From the NCBI RefSeq assembly GCF_037126465.1, contig NC_088203.1:107991507-108055506 (forward strand): 64,000 nucleotides of DNA, given 5' to 3'. Numbering within the stretch: the first letter of the stretch is position 1; every line of letters begins with the position of its first letter. Of the stretch, positions 23,572 to 37,900 are shown one piece after another. Both the position numbers and the translations under genes were made by a program. The notes below the pieces were generated by a model, which saw only the letters and a program-made list of their open reading frames with translations, was not told where the DNA came from and searched no databases. Origin of the DNA: Ornithodoros turicata (Eukaryota > Arthropoda > Arachnida > Ixodida > Argasidae).

Positions 23572-23917
23572 CAGGGTGTCTACTAAATTGCCGCCTTCAA
23601 ATTCCCTGACCAAAACAACTTTGTGCCTGCTGCTATGTTTCCATACGGATGCCCTCGCTCAAAACAGATCACTTATTGAGTATTAGTGAGGCTGCCTTAC
23701 TTTTCTGCCTCTGAGCTTGTCTTTTTGGCAGATTGTTACTCGTGGGAATGTTGCTGCGGCATGGCCTCTCAACCGCTGATCGGCATAGTCACAGCACTTG
23801 TTTGTCATTTTCCCTGACTGGAGCCGCTTCTTGGCAAATTCCCCGACTTTTCCAGTCACATAAAAATTCCCAGACAATTCCCGGCTTTCCATGTCTTCCA
23901 AGTTGGTACACACCCTG
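23572..23917. mobile_element. MITE-like element, copy A (CAGGGTGTCTAC ends)
   Basis: It starts CAGGGTGTCTACTAAATT and ends with the mirrored GTACACACCCTG. It shares its ends and internal pieces such as AATTCCCTGAC with the element at 62919-63172. It has no coding capacity. The flanks do not show a clear target duplication. Confidence 0.55.
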
Positions 23918-24640
23918 AGTATATGTAAGTGCCAATGGTTCCCAATTACTCACCTGAGTGCCACAAGGCTCTTCCTAATCTATATTTCTTCATCTAAATG
24001 TTTATTTGCTGCGTGGTTTACTGTATAAGTGGTTAAATTCGCGAATCTGCGAGGACTTTCTACTTTGAACTAACAAAAGGACAACAACCCATACCATTTA
24101 ACCCCTTCTGACTGCTACAATGAGGTCTGGGTCATTGCCGAATTTCCGTGTCTCCCGTTATTCTTGTGTCTGCATCGACACAGTGAACAGCCTGACAGCT
24201 TCGTATTTTTCGACTCATTACCGCCACGCGCCTTCCTTCTCCAACCAGCGACCATGTGCATGGACTGCCCGAAAGTGCCGTCCTCCATGCATACGATAGG
24301 CGACAAACTGAACATATGTCTCTCGCGAAGTCGCTGATCAACACAACCAGAAGCGTAAACGTGGCAACTACAACGACTATAGTCCTCAAGTCAGGTGCAG
24401 AACTGAAAGTACAATAAGGGCATAATAAACCGCGTACATGAGATGTATATCAGCGTCCTGGGCATTATTTCTTCATCGTATTTTTCTGTCATTGCTTCAA
24501 ATATTTCGTGAGACTTTAAATTCGCGAAAATTACTACTTATACAGTATCACGAAATTAAGGACGCCTCTGACATGACTAAAGAGTGGGGCATAGCAATAG
24601 CTGCTCCATTCTCATAAATAACCTTCAACTGGAAACTACT
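23918..24640. other. No gene seen
   Basis: Short open frames on both strands lack motifs. The region holds nothing I can name. Confidence 0.4.
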
Positions 24641-24649
24641 AACCTCTAA

Positions 24650-25330
24650 TCTTTCCTGGAAGGTACATATGTTGAATACATTGTTAACAATATTAATCGC
24701 GCACTTGATTATATCAGGTGGGACTTCTATATGGCCCCTAGAGACTTAAAACTCACACTCTTGAAAACATTAGTTTGGCCAAAATTAGAGTACGCCTCTG
24801 CAGTGTAGGACCTTGATAGCTCTACACTAATTGATCAGCTGAAGGGCATTCAGAACCATGCCGCCCACTTTATTCTATCTAACTTTCATCACATAGCAAG
24901 GGTCTCATTCATGAAAAATACATTTTCATTACAGTCTTTCGCTTCACGCTGCAAAATCAGCAGGCTTTGCCTTTTCCACTCTATCTATTTTCACAACCCC
25001 ATCCTAAAATAACATCATCTCACAATCCCAATGTATGTGTCATCTAATGCACCGACCATCAGTTCAAAGTAGTGATCCCACAGTGCAGGACAAACACATT
25101 CTTTAATTCATTCATACCTAACAAGTACGGAAGAAAAAAGAAGAACTAGATGAAGATAAAGAACGACTACACTAAGAATGACCAGACGAAGACGACTAGA
25201 TGAGCCTGGAATGGAAGCACCTCCCATCATCATTGCTTTGTATTAATGTTGAAGTGTTCCATCGCATTATAACTAGCCCCCTATGCCCTACCCTATGCTG
25301 TGCTTTGCCTTGAGGGTATAAAAAAACAGT
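24650..25330 (+). mobile_element. 3' remnant of a non-LTR retrotransposon (LINE)
   Basis: The translation, with several stops, reads as the C-terminal part of a LINE reverse transcriptase: YIVNNINRALDYI, LKLTLLKTLVWPKLEYASAV, IDQLKGIQNHAAHFIL and ISRLCLFHSIYFHNPIL. This is the pattern seen in CR1/L2/jockey-type elements. The 5' part is absent, as usual for truncated LINE insertions. It is a pseudogene-grade copy. Confidence 0.7.
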
Positions 25331-25552
25331 AGCACTTGATGCTGCCTCAACTGAGAACGGGATGTGGTCAGGCTTCTTTTCTTTCTCTTTATGCGCGGAA
25401 TACTATAAATATATATTCTCTGCAAAAATAAAACCACGTGACCCACGTCCTTTTTTTAATAAATTAAACTACGCTATAGTATATGGTTGCAAAAGTACTT
25501 GTTTTCTCATGCCAATAGAAGAATTTCAAATTATGAAACAAGAAATACGTAC

Positions 25553-25661
25553 CTGTTCTTGAATTATGTGGATGGGCGAGGTCTGACTTGCTGCCACCTG
25601 CTTGACCGTCCCGAGGTCTGTGGTGCTCAAACCCACGGTAGAAGTGCGCTTATCATGATGC
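25553..25661 (-). CDS. Candidate downstream exon of ANO8
   Basis: On the minus strand a 109-bp block is open between GTGTCAG and CAG|GTACGT and encodes 36 residues ending SPIHIIQEQ. It lies where the variable cytoplasmic tail of ANO8 would continue, but its phase does not follow directly from the exon ending at 25931, so an intermediate exon would be needed. It is uncertain. Confidence 0.3.
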
Positions 25662-25930
25662 CTGACACTTTGGAGGCTCTGCATTCCACATTTAAGACCT
25701 TTTGGGGCTCAACTCGCATAAGTCCAACATTTATGGGACGTGGTAATTTATATTTAATCATATAAGATGTTGCACATGGTAAGAGAGGTCTTCCTATTCA
25801 CCCAAATGCACACTATCTAGATGGGGTGTACACTCACTTAGGTCATATAATTTCATGTGGATCACAATCAAATGGATGATTTACTCCAAGGAATCTAAAG
25901 AACGCAGAAGAGCACAGAAGCAGAGCTTAC

Positions 25931-28900
25931 TTTAGCCGCTTCTCTACGGTGGTACTCTATCTTAGCCATTTCTGTGGCAACCCATTGAGGAATGTCCGGT
26001 ATAGCATAGGCTATGGCAAACTTGAGAAACAGGATTACATGCTGAAAGGCAAAAGGCGTTTCTCAAGTGGCACAGAAGAAACAAGATCTCACGAGCATAC
26101 CTCAATGATGACAATGAGCAGGACAGTGCTGCCCCAAGTGAGAGATGGAAACAGTCGCTGCATCTGGCCAGAGGTGCCAATCAACGCGCAGTTGACTATC
26201 ACAGCTATAACTCCCATCACCTCCATAGCATCCTGCAACAGAGGTTACTTTATAGTCATCTCAACACTTAGTTACACCATTCATGAGCTCACATCTATGA
26301 GTATAAATAAAGAGTTTTGCAAGTGTCCCTTCTTGGTGTCACGCCATGAGTCACTCTCACGGTGCAGGACACAGCTGCTTCTGCAATATCATTTTGTAAT
26401 GCCAGCTTCTACGTCCTCAAGCGACCAGGGTACAGGTTCATTCCGCGTCACCTCGCATCAGCGAGCTTCACTTCCATGTCTGGTTTCCATTAAACTCATT
26501 TCGCAACTACCGCAATCCTTCATTTCTTGTACATTTTGGTGCCCAAACCCGGGACTGTCATCCCGGTTCTTTTCGGTCAAGACCTAATGGCAAGGCTTGC
26601 AGAACAACGTTGGCATGGAAAACTTGGTGCGCTTGAAGCGAATACTGACTACAACCCGTTCAACGGTTACGCGAATAATCAACCAACTCAACGCGCTCTT
26701 GGCACTATCACCTCCAACTATCGACCAGCTAAAGGCAAAGTTGCAATTTCTAGAAATGAAGGCGTCAACTCTACAGCAGATGGATGGTGACATTCAAGCA
26801 ATCATCGATGAGGAGTTCTTGGAGAATGAATGCGACTGTTACATAGAGTCCATCACAAGCACCGTCGTTCAAGTCCGCTCTGTGCTCAACGCCTCACAAC
26901 ATGCCGGGAGACTAAATGAAGCTGGTAATCTTGAGCCACCCTTGCATACACATCGTCCCCCTTTTGCCAACCAGCCCGATGGGATCGCTCTACCGAAGCT
27001 CAAGATGGACTCCTTCAGTGGTGAGCTCTCACGTTGGCAGGGATTTTGGGACCAAGGTCAACAAGATGAAATACTTGATGTCTCTCGTGGCTGAACCAGT
27101 GGCCCGCGCTCTGGACGGATTGACTATTAGGGACGAAAACTATGAAACCACCGTTGATATTCTCGAGACCAGATTTGGCAAAAGTGAATTACTCGTCAAT
27201 GAACATTTAGATTCACTATTTGATCTTGCGCTAGTGCGGTCCATGGACGATGTCCAAGGCCTACAGTTGCTGCATGAAGCCGTGACCGTTAGGACTCGAA
27301 ACCTGCAGACCTTGGGCGTATCAGTAAGCGATTGCCGTTCACAGGGCAGTCATTACGAAAATTCCTTCGGCACTCGAGCTTGAGTATTACCGGGTGAAAA
27401 GAACGGACTCGGCTGCACCCCCTTCTACGACCCATGATTTGTCATGGCTGTTGGACTTGTTAGAAAAGGAGATGGAATGTCATGAGCGCGTTCAAAGAGC
27501 TATACCACCAGCGCTTTGCAAAGTGACAATGTCAACCGTCGAAGGACTGCCTCACTTTGCCCTTCTGCTGAGTCTTTAACAACAAGCACTATGTCTGCTG
27601 TCTGCATACTGTGCAAATCAACAGAGCATTCGTTGGAAGCCTGTACAGCACCCTTTAACTCTGACGAGAAGAGAGCCATCTTGTGCAGTCACATCTATCC
27701 AAGGACTGCCGAGTGCGACTTGGGTGCAATAAGCGCGACAAGAGACACTTTACACAGCTTTGTCCAGGAGCATCATCTCCAACTGTACATGTGGTTCCTC
27801 ATGACATAACCGCAACTGTGTCCTCTGCCGCTCCTAACGTCTTCAAAGCGCAGTTCCAATACCTTTCTATAAATGGCGAAAGCATGGATCCAACGCATGG
27901 ACGGACAGCGACAGGTAGTACAAGTATTATTGGACGGAGGAAGTCAATGCAGCTTTGTTCCCAAAGATATTTCGACCCAGCTTGGATGTACAACGTTACG
28001 GACTGAGACCTTGCAGATTCACACAGTCAGGAACTACGTTCCAAGTTGCACTACTGCACTACGCTGCGTTAAGGTTATGCTACACAGTACGACGATCGAA
28101 GCAATCGAATACGACGAGATATGCTCAAACACGCTTCCGACACTGCATAACGATTTGTCAAGCAAGCTTAGGACAATGGGCCTCAATGTCGCTGACGAAC
28201 CCTTGATGCCAGATTGAGAGATCTCTCTCCTTATCGGATCGGAATATTATTGGGAAATTGTTACGAGAGCAACTGTTCGCCTGTCACAGGAGTTAGTTGC
28301 AGCAAAGACTCTCTTTGGCTGTGTCGTTCAAGGCACCAATACAAACAACTTAAAGGAATGCAAAGTAAGGCCAGCAAGTGAAACTGGAGTCATGCAGATT
28401 GGTGTGCAGTCGGGAATCGCCAGTGAAGACACGCAGCTACAAGCGTTTTGGAATCCTGAATATCTAGGCATCCTGAACCGTGAACAACTTCACTTGGAGG
28501 ATGACACAGTTCGCCTGCCCTGGAATTTGGAGAAGCTCCCTGACCTGGGTGACAACAAGGCACTGGTGACTCAACAATTCACAAAGAAGTTGCTTCCAGA
28601 TCCTGCTTTAATGCAGGAGTATGACCAGACTATACGCGAATATAAAAAAAATGGCCATGCGGAACGCGTAAGTGACCCAGGAGCGGTTTCGGGGCCATTA
28701 TATTATATGCCGCATCATGCAGTCATTCAGAGGGATCGTGAGGCTACCAAGGGGCAGATTGTTTTTGATGCTTCATCAAAGGTTGTTTGTCTCTTAACGA
28801 AGCCCTGCATTGCGAACCTAACTTGAACCCGGATGTGCTTGAGCTTCTTATGTGGCACTTACAGCAGACGTCGAGAAAGCCTTTCCGCAAATCATTTTGG

Positions 28901-31900
28901 ATGAACTGGACCGTGATTCTTTACGTTTCCTTTGGTACACAAAAACTCCAAAGTTTGACGAACCGTTCCCACATGTAGAGACTTGGCAAATGACACGTGC
29001 TCCTTTTGGTGCAAAACCCAGCCCGTTCCTGCTGGCTGCAACTTTACGACATCACTTACAGTTTGCAGCGGTAGTCCGTCCTGAGGCAGCATCATTGCTT
29101 TCAGGTAGCTTTTATGTTGATGAGGCTTTTATGTTGTTGGGGCCGACACAACTGATGAAGCAACCGCTTTGCATCGTCTGGCTAAAGATGTTCTCCATGA
29201 AGCAGGCACGAAGTTGGGGAAGTGGACTAATAATAACTATGCTACAAACAATGTTCGAAGCAGAAGGCACGACCGCTGCTAAAGCTACCACAAGGAAAAT
29301 TCTTGGACTTTATTGGGACATAACTTGAGATGAAATTCAATATAGCATGAAGTCTGTTTATGATGTTCTGGACAAATGCTCAGACACGAAGCGCTGTGTA
29401 CTCCAAGCTGTGGCTCCAACGCATATGGTTGGCAAGGTTAGGTTGGGCTCCCGCCCAACGGACACACTCCCGGAGGACTTGTTGCGTATATGGCATACAT
29501 GGTGCGAGGAAGCGCAAACATTATCGCGTATTTAATTGCCACAAAGGTTCGTTTGTTTCACGACTTTTTCTGAACCAAACAGGAGCTTGCACGTATACAA
29601 TGATGCCAGCACACAAGCTTAGGCGCTGCAGTCTACTTGGTCTTTGAGTTTGCATTTGCAGTTTGTGGACATTCACACGCAACACTTCTACTGGCGAAGA
29701 CCAGAGTGGCTCCGGTGAAGCAGAAGTCACTACCAGGACTCGAACTTATAGCTTATAGCACTTATAGCTTCTCGCCTCTTAAAATTCGTAGCGAGTGCCC
29801 TCTCCCTTCCAGAGTCAAGGGCAACTCTGCGGACAGACTCTGAAATCACGTTGCATTGGATCTGCGGCTCACCAACGGCCTGGAAACCGTTTGTGGCAAA
29901 CAGTCACGGAAATATGGCAAGTGACGTCACCAGCTCAAAGGAGGCACTGTCCAGGGCGTGACAACCCCGCAGGCATCCTTAGTACTGGACATCCTTAGTC
30001 ACCCGGACCTTCCCACGCAGTTCAACAAAAGCTGTGTTCTCCTCGTACGCAGCTAGACATCCACCTGTGGCCCCGTTTTTTCACCACTAAATCTTTTGAA
30101 CCACAATTCTCCGAATGTCTCATTTACCCCTACACTTTCTCTTTCCTGATTCTTATGTGACAGTTGCTCACGTGATGCATTGTATTACTGTCTGGTTGTT
30201 TACTTAGTTCTGGAAACCTGTTTTATTGTATCTGTTCTCCTGGTATATAGACTTGTGTCGCACTTAGTTGTGTAACCTGAAGAAGTGCAGTCTCTTGCAC
30301 GAAAGTTCTTGTTCAAATAAATCTTAGTTGCTCCTAACCGTTTTTCATGTTACGTGTGTGATTCCCTCTTCGCGGGCTCCTTGACAGTGTTTCTCTTTTT
30401 TTCCCCCTTTTCGACGTACTGGAAGATAGTTCAACTGGTGGCACGGTCCAACGTGGTTGGGTGATATGCGTGGCGTATGTCTACAGAAGGTTCACCTCAA
30501 GTACAGCAAGTCTCTCTGTTTGTCTCGGGCACACTGCAGCCAGGGACCCACTTTTCCAAGTCACATCTTGGGTCCATAACTGCAGGAGATTTCAAACGAA
30601 GCGGAACGGGGAGCTGACACCTGATCAAGTAGAAGTAGCGAAGACCTACTGGATTGTGTTGGCACAGCAGCACTCTTTTGGACACCAACCTGCTGTACAT
30701 AGGTTGCTTCAGTGCGCAGCGATATTTCACGATGAAGGAGGTATCTTACGTATGAAAGGCTGTCTACAGTATGGGGGATTCGCAGAATCTCTGAAGCACT
30801 CCATCGTGCTCCCTTCGGATAATCCAGTTACAGTGCTTTTGATGAAGAGCGCCTGCATAAGACTTTTGTACGCAGGTGTACAAGAGACCTTGGCCCGAAT
30901 AAGGGAAGAATACTGGATCATCAGAAGTCGCCAAGCCATAAAAAGGATCTTACATCAGTGTCTTGTTTGTCGCTGAGTGAAAGCTCACACCTGCACTGAG
31001 GCTCCTTTGATAGAATAACCCCGTCGCCACCGTTGGAAGTAACTGGGATGGACTACACAGGGCCGGCTAAGAAGCATTATGCTCTAATCTTCACCTGTGC
31101 TGTCACAAGGGCCATTCACTCGGAATTAACGAAATCTATGTCGGCCACAGATTTCATGACAGCATTCAAGATGTTCTGTTTGAGACGAGGCCTTCCACGA
31201 ACGACAACTTTCGTACCTTCAAACGTGCATGCCGAGACCTCACTCTCCCCAGCTTGTCCCAGGACCCAGAAGTAGCCAGGAAATTTATTGCCCAACGTGC
31301 AGCCTGGAGAGAGGCTTCTGGGAGAGGCTCGTACGCAAGCTCTTGGGCAAAAGTACCCTTCTGTACGAAGAGCTCGTAACAGTTGCCACCGAAGTGGAGG
31401 CGGTCATCAACTCGCGGCCACTTACGTAAATTTCAGAAGACGATGTACAAGTCCTCACCCCTGCTCATTTCCTTGTAGGGAAAAGGCTCTTCCTCCGGAC
31501 AACGTAACAACCGACGACACGTCAACTTCGGAAGGTCTACGAAGACGTTGGGTTTATCGAGAGAGCATGACCACGCTATTTTGGAAGAAGTGGACCAAGG
31601 AGTACATATTAGTTTCGCGGTCCGCCAATATATCTTCACCTAGACCTTCAGACAGTGTGAAAGTCAGAGATATCGTCCTTGTCTCCAAGGAAAATTCTTG
31701 GCGAATATCGTGGCCTCTTGGACGAGTCAAGGAGGTACACACCAGCCCTGACAAGTGCGCTCCTGCAAAATGAAGCTGTCCAATTTCACAGCTATATTTC
31801 GCAGCTTTATCACCGCTTCCTACAACGACTATAATGCAGTGCACAACTTTGGATTTCCTCTGCAAAATGAGTAATATGTATATGCAACATGGAAGACACA

Positions 31901-34900
31901 TGAGATTTATACTTCCAGTTGCATCTAAAAGTGCACCACGGGATCAAGCAGAGGGAAAGGCCTCGCTAAGGTAACAGTTTTCCATGCTATCTTGCCCAGG
32001 CAGAAATTTCAGCTCCCCATGCACTCTCATCAGCAGGCACAGCACATGGAGATACCACATGCCGAAAGAGATGGCATTTCAATGTCCATTCTTCAAAATG
32101 AGCTGAGATTTCCTTGTGGTGACATATATGTTGATATCATTCAAGTCGCCATGAAGGGCCTTGAAATCTCTGGGAGACACAGGACTGGGTCAGTTTAACA
32201 CGTGCCTTCCTTCTAAAATCTCCCGCATTGCTTTCTAACTGATTTTACATTATTTGCTCATTCAAGCTTACAAAGTACATGGTGTGTGCAGATATCCAGT
32301 AGTATACCCACAATGTACGCATTCGTCACTAGTTTGGACAAATTGTTTTCTTTGGAGCCAATCAGCTTGTGCTCTGGTGGAGCACATGAGTTGACTGTGC
32401 CACAATGGCGTCTCAGCCAAAGAAGCATAAGGTGCAATCATCAGTGCATGAACATCACTGTGGAACCAAGGTGATATCCATCGACCAGTAGTATGGCCTT
32501 TCCCAGTTGACAGTTTCAATGAAACCATCAAGTTGGGTGGTGCGAGAGAATCCACTTAATGTTCTTGGACGTCAACACCGCTGATGGCTGTACAGTTTCT
32601 CTACATGGTGTGGTACAATGTGCGCAGAACAACTAGTATCACCAACTGGTTCCTGAAAGCAGGTTTCGTTCTGCCAGTGGCCTTGGGTGATCTCAACACA
32701 GTGATAGAGAAAGTCACTGGATTTATTAACGCAGATTGAGAAGAAATGGGCCGCGGAATCAAACCGCGGACATCGTTGGGGGACTACACGAGAATAAACG
32801 TCATAGTGGTGACTGATGACACCACTGTTTGTGACATTCAAATAGGCCAAATTGCTGATAAAAGCTTTGCCATACACAACATTTTGATGTTTTCAAGGAC
32901 TTTATTAGAGAATACGGCCCAGTATACTGCGCAGCAACGGTACCAGAAGCAGTCAAAACTAACGGGCTGTTTAAAATAAAATATTGGTCTTTCGTTTCTC
33001 TTTCACATAACTCGCAGGATAATGCGCTCGTATAACGACCAAATTTACGATAACCCGTTATAAGGGGGGTTTACTGTATCAGACAGTGCACAAATATTAC
33101 CTGCCATGTGCCAATGTTCTCAGCACGTTGTCCGAATGGCCTTTGAAATATCATGCACAACTTGAAGGCGTCACTGCGTACTTCAATGATGTTGTTGAGT
33201 AGCGCACATAGCGCAGCCACTGGGAATGCGGGTGAAAAAAGGACCACGTATCCAAACTGAATAAACATTTCAAGGTAATCTTCAAATGTGCCTTCATACT
33301 GAAACAGAAAGAATGAAAGGTCACATGAAACAGTATACTATAATATATACTGCAACAATGACTTTACCTTGTACATGGCACATTCCACTTGGCCCTGTGT
33401 CAAGTGCCCATCTCCATTTGAACTATCCTCCTCTCTGAACCTGTCAGATAAAATTTCACATCAGTAGCATCCACTAACGAGTAATTCACATAAGGTTGTC
33501 ACCTCCTTGATTTACAACAGGATTTTTACCCATAGTGTGTTCAGGATTCTATGCCCGAGATGGCTGTTCTAGGACACATTGTTATTAAGACGCACAAGAA
33601 AAAAATGTGGCCCGCTCATTTGCCTTGCCTTCACCCTGACTGATATTAATTATTATGTCACCCTAGTGGTGCTCAGTTGTGCAATGACCACTTTTTTTCA
33701 GTTCATTTTGAATGCCAGCACAGTTTCCCTCAAGTCACACTGTCCTCTCTCCATCTGTCCACCGCTCATAGCCATCATTTTATTGTTCATTTAGACAAGA
33801 CCTTTGAACCAAAGTCCTCATGCATGATGTGACAAACCTCTTGGACGACCTCTTAACAGGTGTGGCGGCGCAAATTCGTACCAAGTTGAAGTGTTCCGTC
33901 AGGAAAGGCACAAGACTTTCTTTGATGTTGCCGATTACTTGGCGAGTGATGAGCAGTGCTGCCAATTGCTACATCAAGAAACATTCATAATTACTACCAC
34001 GTGTTTATTCTGTAAATAGCAAAGTGCTTTCATATTCTCTTAACCGTGTTTTGCTTGTTCTCTGGTGGCCAGAAAGGGCTTAAGTTGGATGAAACAACTT
34101 TGTGTACGAAGCATTCCAGAAGGTGTAATTGGTAGCATCTCTGGACTCTGACTGGCAATCCCAATGCTGCTGCTTTCAATTCAACCTCTGTATGCAATAA
34201 GGGGATAAGTCCACTCATCCCCTTTTGAGTATTTTTGATGCAATCACACCTACCTACCAGTATGTACCTGTAAAAAAAAATTTAGGACCGCATTGCAATT
34301 TATTGACTCGCTATAGGAGGGTAAGAAATGGGAAATGCATGTGTGTCAATGGGATGGACAGCCAGATGAGGCCCCTTTCCTACACACGCATACAAATGGT
34401 GTAGCTTAAATTTTGCTACGATGCGGAAATCAATTTGGACTTTCACTTGAAAAACATGTTCTTCCTACCTCTCGCGACCTTGTCAATAGTGCTACTGAGC
34501 ATTGTAATCGGAAAAACGTGTGCACTATGCTAATAAGTCATATTTTGCTTGTCGTACTGAACATTATTTTCAAGACTGTGCTCGTTTAGCAGCATGATAA
34601 TCACGATCTAGGTTGCTCCACTGCAGAAAGGTAACTTTGACCGTCTTGGCATCACCATGAATGTCCGACTCAGTCACAGTAGGTATGTGCACCCATCTCC
34701 TGCTGTCTCACTGGATGCTGCCAGTCTTTGTGTCATGGGGATCCCTTTCGTTGCTAACAATGCCAAAGTTTTCACAGCATTTTTCATCTAAACCCTGTGC
34801 GTGTGGGGTTACTTATAAAAAGGGGATATGTCATGGTCCTGGATTTTGTTCAATTTCTGCTAAGTCACACACCCAGAAACGATGCCATCAGGACATGCAT

Positions 34901-37900
34901 GTAGAGTAGACACATACATATACAAGGTGTCCCAGCTAAGTGCGATTTCTTAAAAATATATAAATAACTTTTTTGTTCCTTCCTGCACGTGTCGTTCCTT
35001 CACCCCCAATGTGAGAGGGTGAAAGAGCTCACAGTCGCCTCTTGCGTCCTGGAAAAAGATCAACAGAAAAAGCAACCCAAGATAAGGGCAGTTCTGATAG
35101 AGTCATCCTATACATTTGTTTTAGTTTCGTTTCGGCAAGTTAAAGCTTATCTTCAACGCATGAGGCGGAACTGTGCTCCTTCACCCTCCCACATTGGGGG
35201 TGAAGGAACGACGCGTCTCCGAAGATGCGCAATCAACAAAATAAAGGGAAAAAATGGTGTTCCTTCACAAATTGTTTGTGGATGATCTATCGAACAGATT
35301 TTTGTTCTGAAAATGGCTCTGGTATCAGAATACCGAAGGAACCAGGTGTTCTCATTGGGACAGCTTCGTAGCTTTTATAATTCAAAAGTTAATAATTAAG
35401 ACATTGCCTTAGGAGTTTGCTAATGCTCTCCTGAGGAGTGCCCTTCAGCATATGCTGTATTGCAATTGATTTCATCGCGAAAAAAGTGATACACAGACGC
35501 TGATCGACTTTCCGGACATGCCCGATTTTTGAGACTCGTTCGCGGAAGAGCCGCGGGTCCCATAGAGTTGGCGGCCCACGGACGACGACGACGACGCGCC
35601 TCTGCTGCCACACGCTACTGCGCCTGGCAGCCAGTTCTACCGGCACCGTCCTAGCGTGAGACCACGTCCATCTGCCCGCTCAGACATTCCATCATTGCCG
35701 GTCACGTAAGGGAACACCACCTCCTCTACATTTGGTGACCTGAACAATGAACACCATGTTCGGCGTAATTCGGCCATTCATCACCCTAAATTTTTTGGCG
35801 AACCAGCAGCGAACCACCTTCTGGCAGGCAAGTCACACAGGGACCCCAGTTCCACGGGGGACCCACAGGGAGATCACAGCAAGTTCACTTTCCGGCCTCC
35901 ACCTGCTTCATGATGGTCCTCCCCGGCACTTCTCTGGCGACGACCAGCATTCACGCTGTCGTACCGGTCGCGGTACTGTCGCCCCCTCAGCAACGCACTC
36001 ACCCAGCAACGATCACTTAACGCACTTAGTCAGCAATACTCAGCAACAAGCAACGATCACTCAATGCCACACAACGCCGCTCAACACAATCAGCAACCAC
36101 TCAAGCATCCAAGCAGTCAAGCACTCAACATTCACACATGTCATCATTGGAACCCGTCCGGATCGCACCGCGCTTGTTCCCGCCATCCCACTGCTGCTGC
36201 ATCAACAGCCACAATCACAAGCGTGTGTCCAGTCGTCCATCATCCACGAGTCGTCCTCATTCTCCTCTTCATGGTATCGATGTGGACCTCAACCAGATGC
36301 ACCGGTCCACGTCTTAGAGGGGGGAGTGATGTGACGGCCCGTGGACGACGACGACGACGACGATGCACCTCTGCTGCCACGCGCTACTGCGCCTGGCAGC
36401 CAGTTCTACCGGCACCGTCCTAGCGTGAGGTCACGTCCATCTGCCCGCTGGGACATTCCATCATCGCCTGTCAGGACTCATGTAGAGGAAGACCATCGTC
36501 CTCTACAAGTTGATGTATAATAATGTCCAAAATTGCGGACGCCATGAAGCCCCGTCGCTGGATATTTAGGACTATGTTTGCACAACCAGCGAATTTTTCT
36601 CTTGGGGTGACGGAAAATATTGGTATCATCAGATTCAAATCAGATCATCAAATTCGTATCAAAAGAAATCAACCAATTAAATATTGAGGCAAAAAAATAG
36701 GCAATGATTGTTCATTTTACATTCCTCTGACAAGAGGTCTGTCGTAACACTTTTGCGCCTTCGTTCTTGGCCAACGGCTTGATTCAAAAGGCCCAGCACG
36801 TGCTGCCTGCCCGTAAGTCGCGCGACAGCGCTGTAAAACGTGCTTCACCTAAAGCACGCATGCGTTAGGTGAAGCCGACTTGCGGGCTTGATAACAGCGG
36901 TGCCTCTGTCAGTGTACAGTGACGAAACGTGGCTTGGGAAAATAGAAGCTGATGTTATCAGGCAGAGCTGGACGCGCGTTAGGAAAGCATCGACAAATTT
37001 TTCCAGCCTACTGGTGCTTAGTAAAGTTTATTTTGAAGCGAAATTCGTTTTTTCGGACTGCTCGATTATTCGAACTTTTGCGCGATCCCCGCAGAGTCCG
37101 AAAAATCGGACAGTGACTGTATATATATTTTGTTCGCACGTTTTAGCTGGGACACCCTGTATGTTACACATTTTCCATTTGCGTTACTCAAGGAAACTCA
37201 TCTGCAATAATTACTTGTTCATCGGCAGTTTTCTCAGTTTGGGACTTTTCGACTTATCCCCTTGTTTCATACAGAGGCTCAGTTGTCCATAGGTGTGTAC
37301 AAGAAATAGAGAGTATGCACTCAGCACAAATGCTATTTGTTAGAGCAATCAACAATAAATGTACAACACACGGGACATCTGCCTTATTGGAATAATACGA
37401 TTCATGTCTGGCATAGCAGCAAAGTTAATGGCTTGTGAATAGGGGCAACATTCCACTGCCATTCAAGTTGACGGCCAAAAAATACCTGCTGCTCTCAGTA
37501 TGAGGAAGGTTTTATTGCCTTCCATCCTATTTAATGAGACTCTTTTTAGGTCACATCCACACGGACCAACTCGTTAGCTCCATCCGCAAACACAACAGGC
37601 AATCTGAGAGTGTGAGTTCAAATCCAACTGATGGTGTTTTTTTCTTCAACTGCCATTATTCAAACCTAAATCACTTTATTTTGCCAAAAAGATCATCATT
37701 ATCAGTTGTTAAAAAAAAATTCTCTATGGACTAAGCTACGCCTGCAGGATCTGAACCAATGTCAGGTACGTAATACGACACAAACAAAATCCCATCACGC
37801 CATTGGGAGTCATGTGGCAATGCTCCTCTCGTTGATTGGCTAGAACTCCACTGACTCTCTCAAGTTTTCAGCCAGCGACCGATTCAGAGCAACTCAAGTT

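Noticed and set aside
35569..36507. 5-bp target duplication AGTTG around LTR derivative copy 2
   Set aside because: The 5' LTR is truncated at its start, so its true boundary is unknown and a 5-bp match may be chance.
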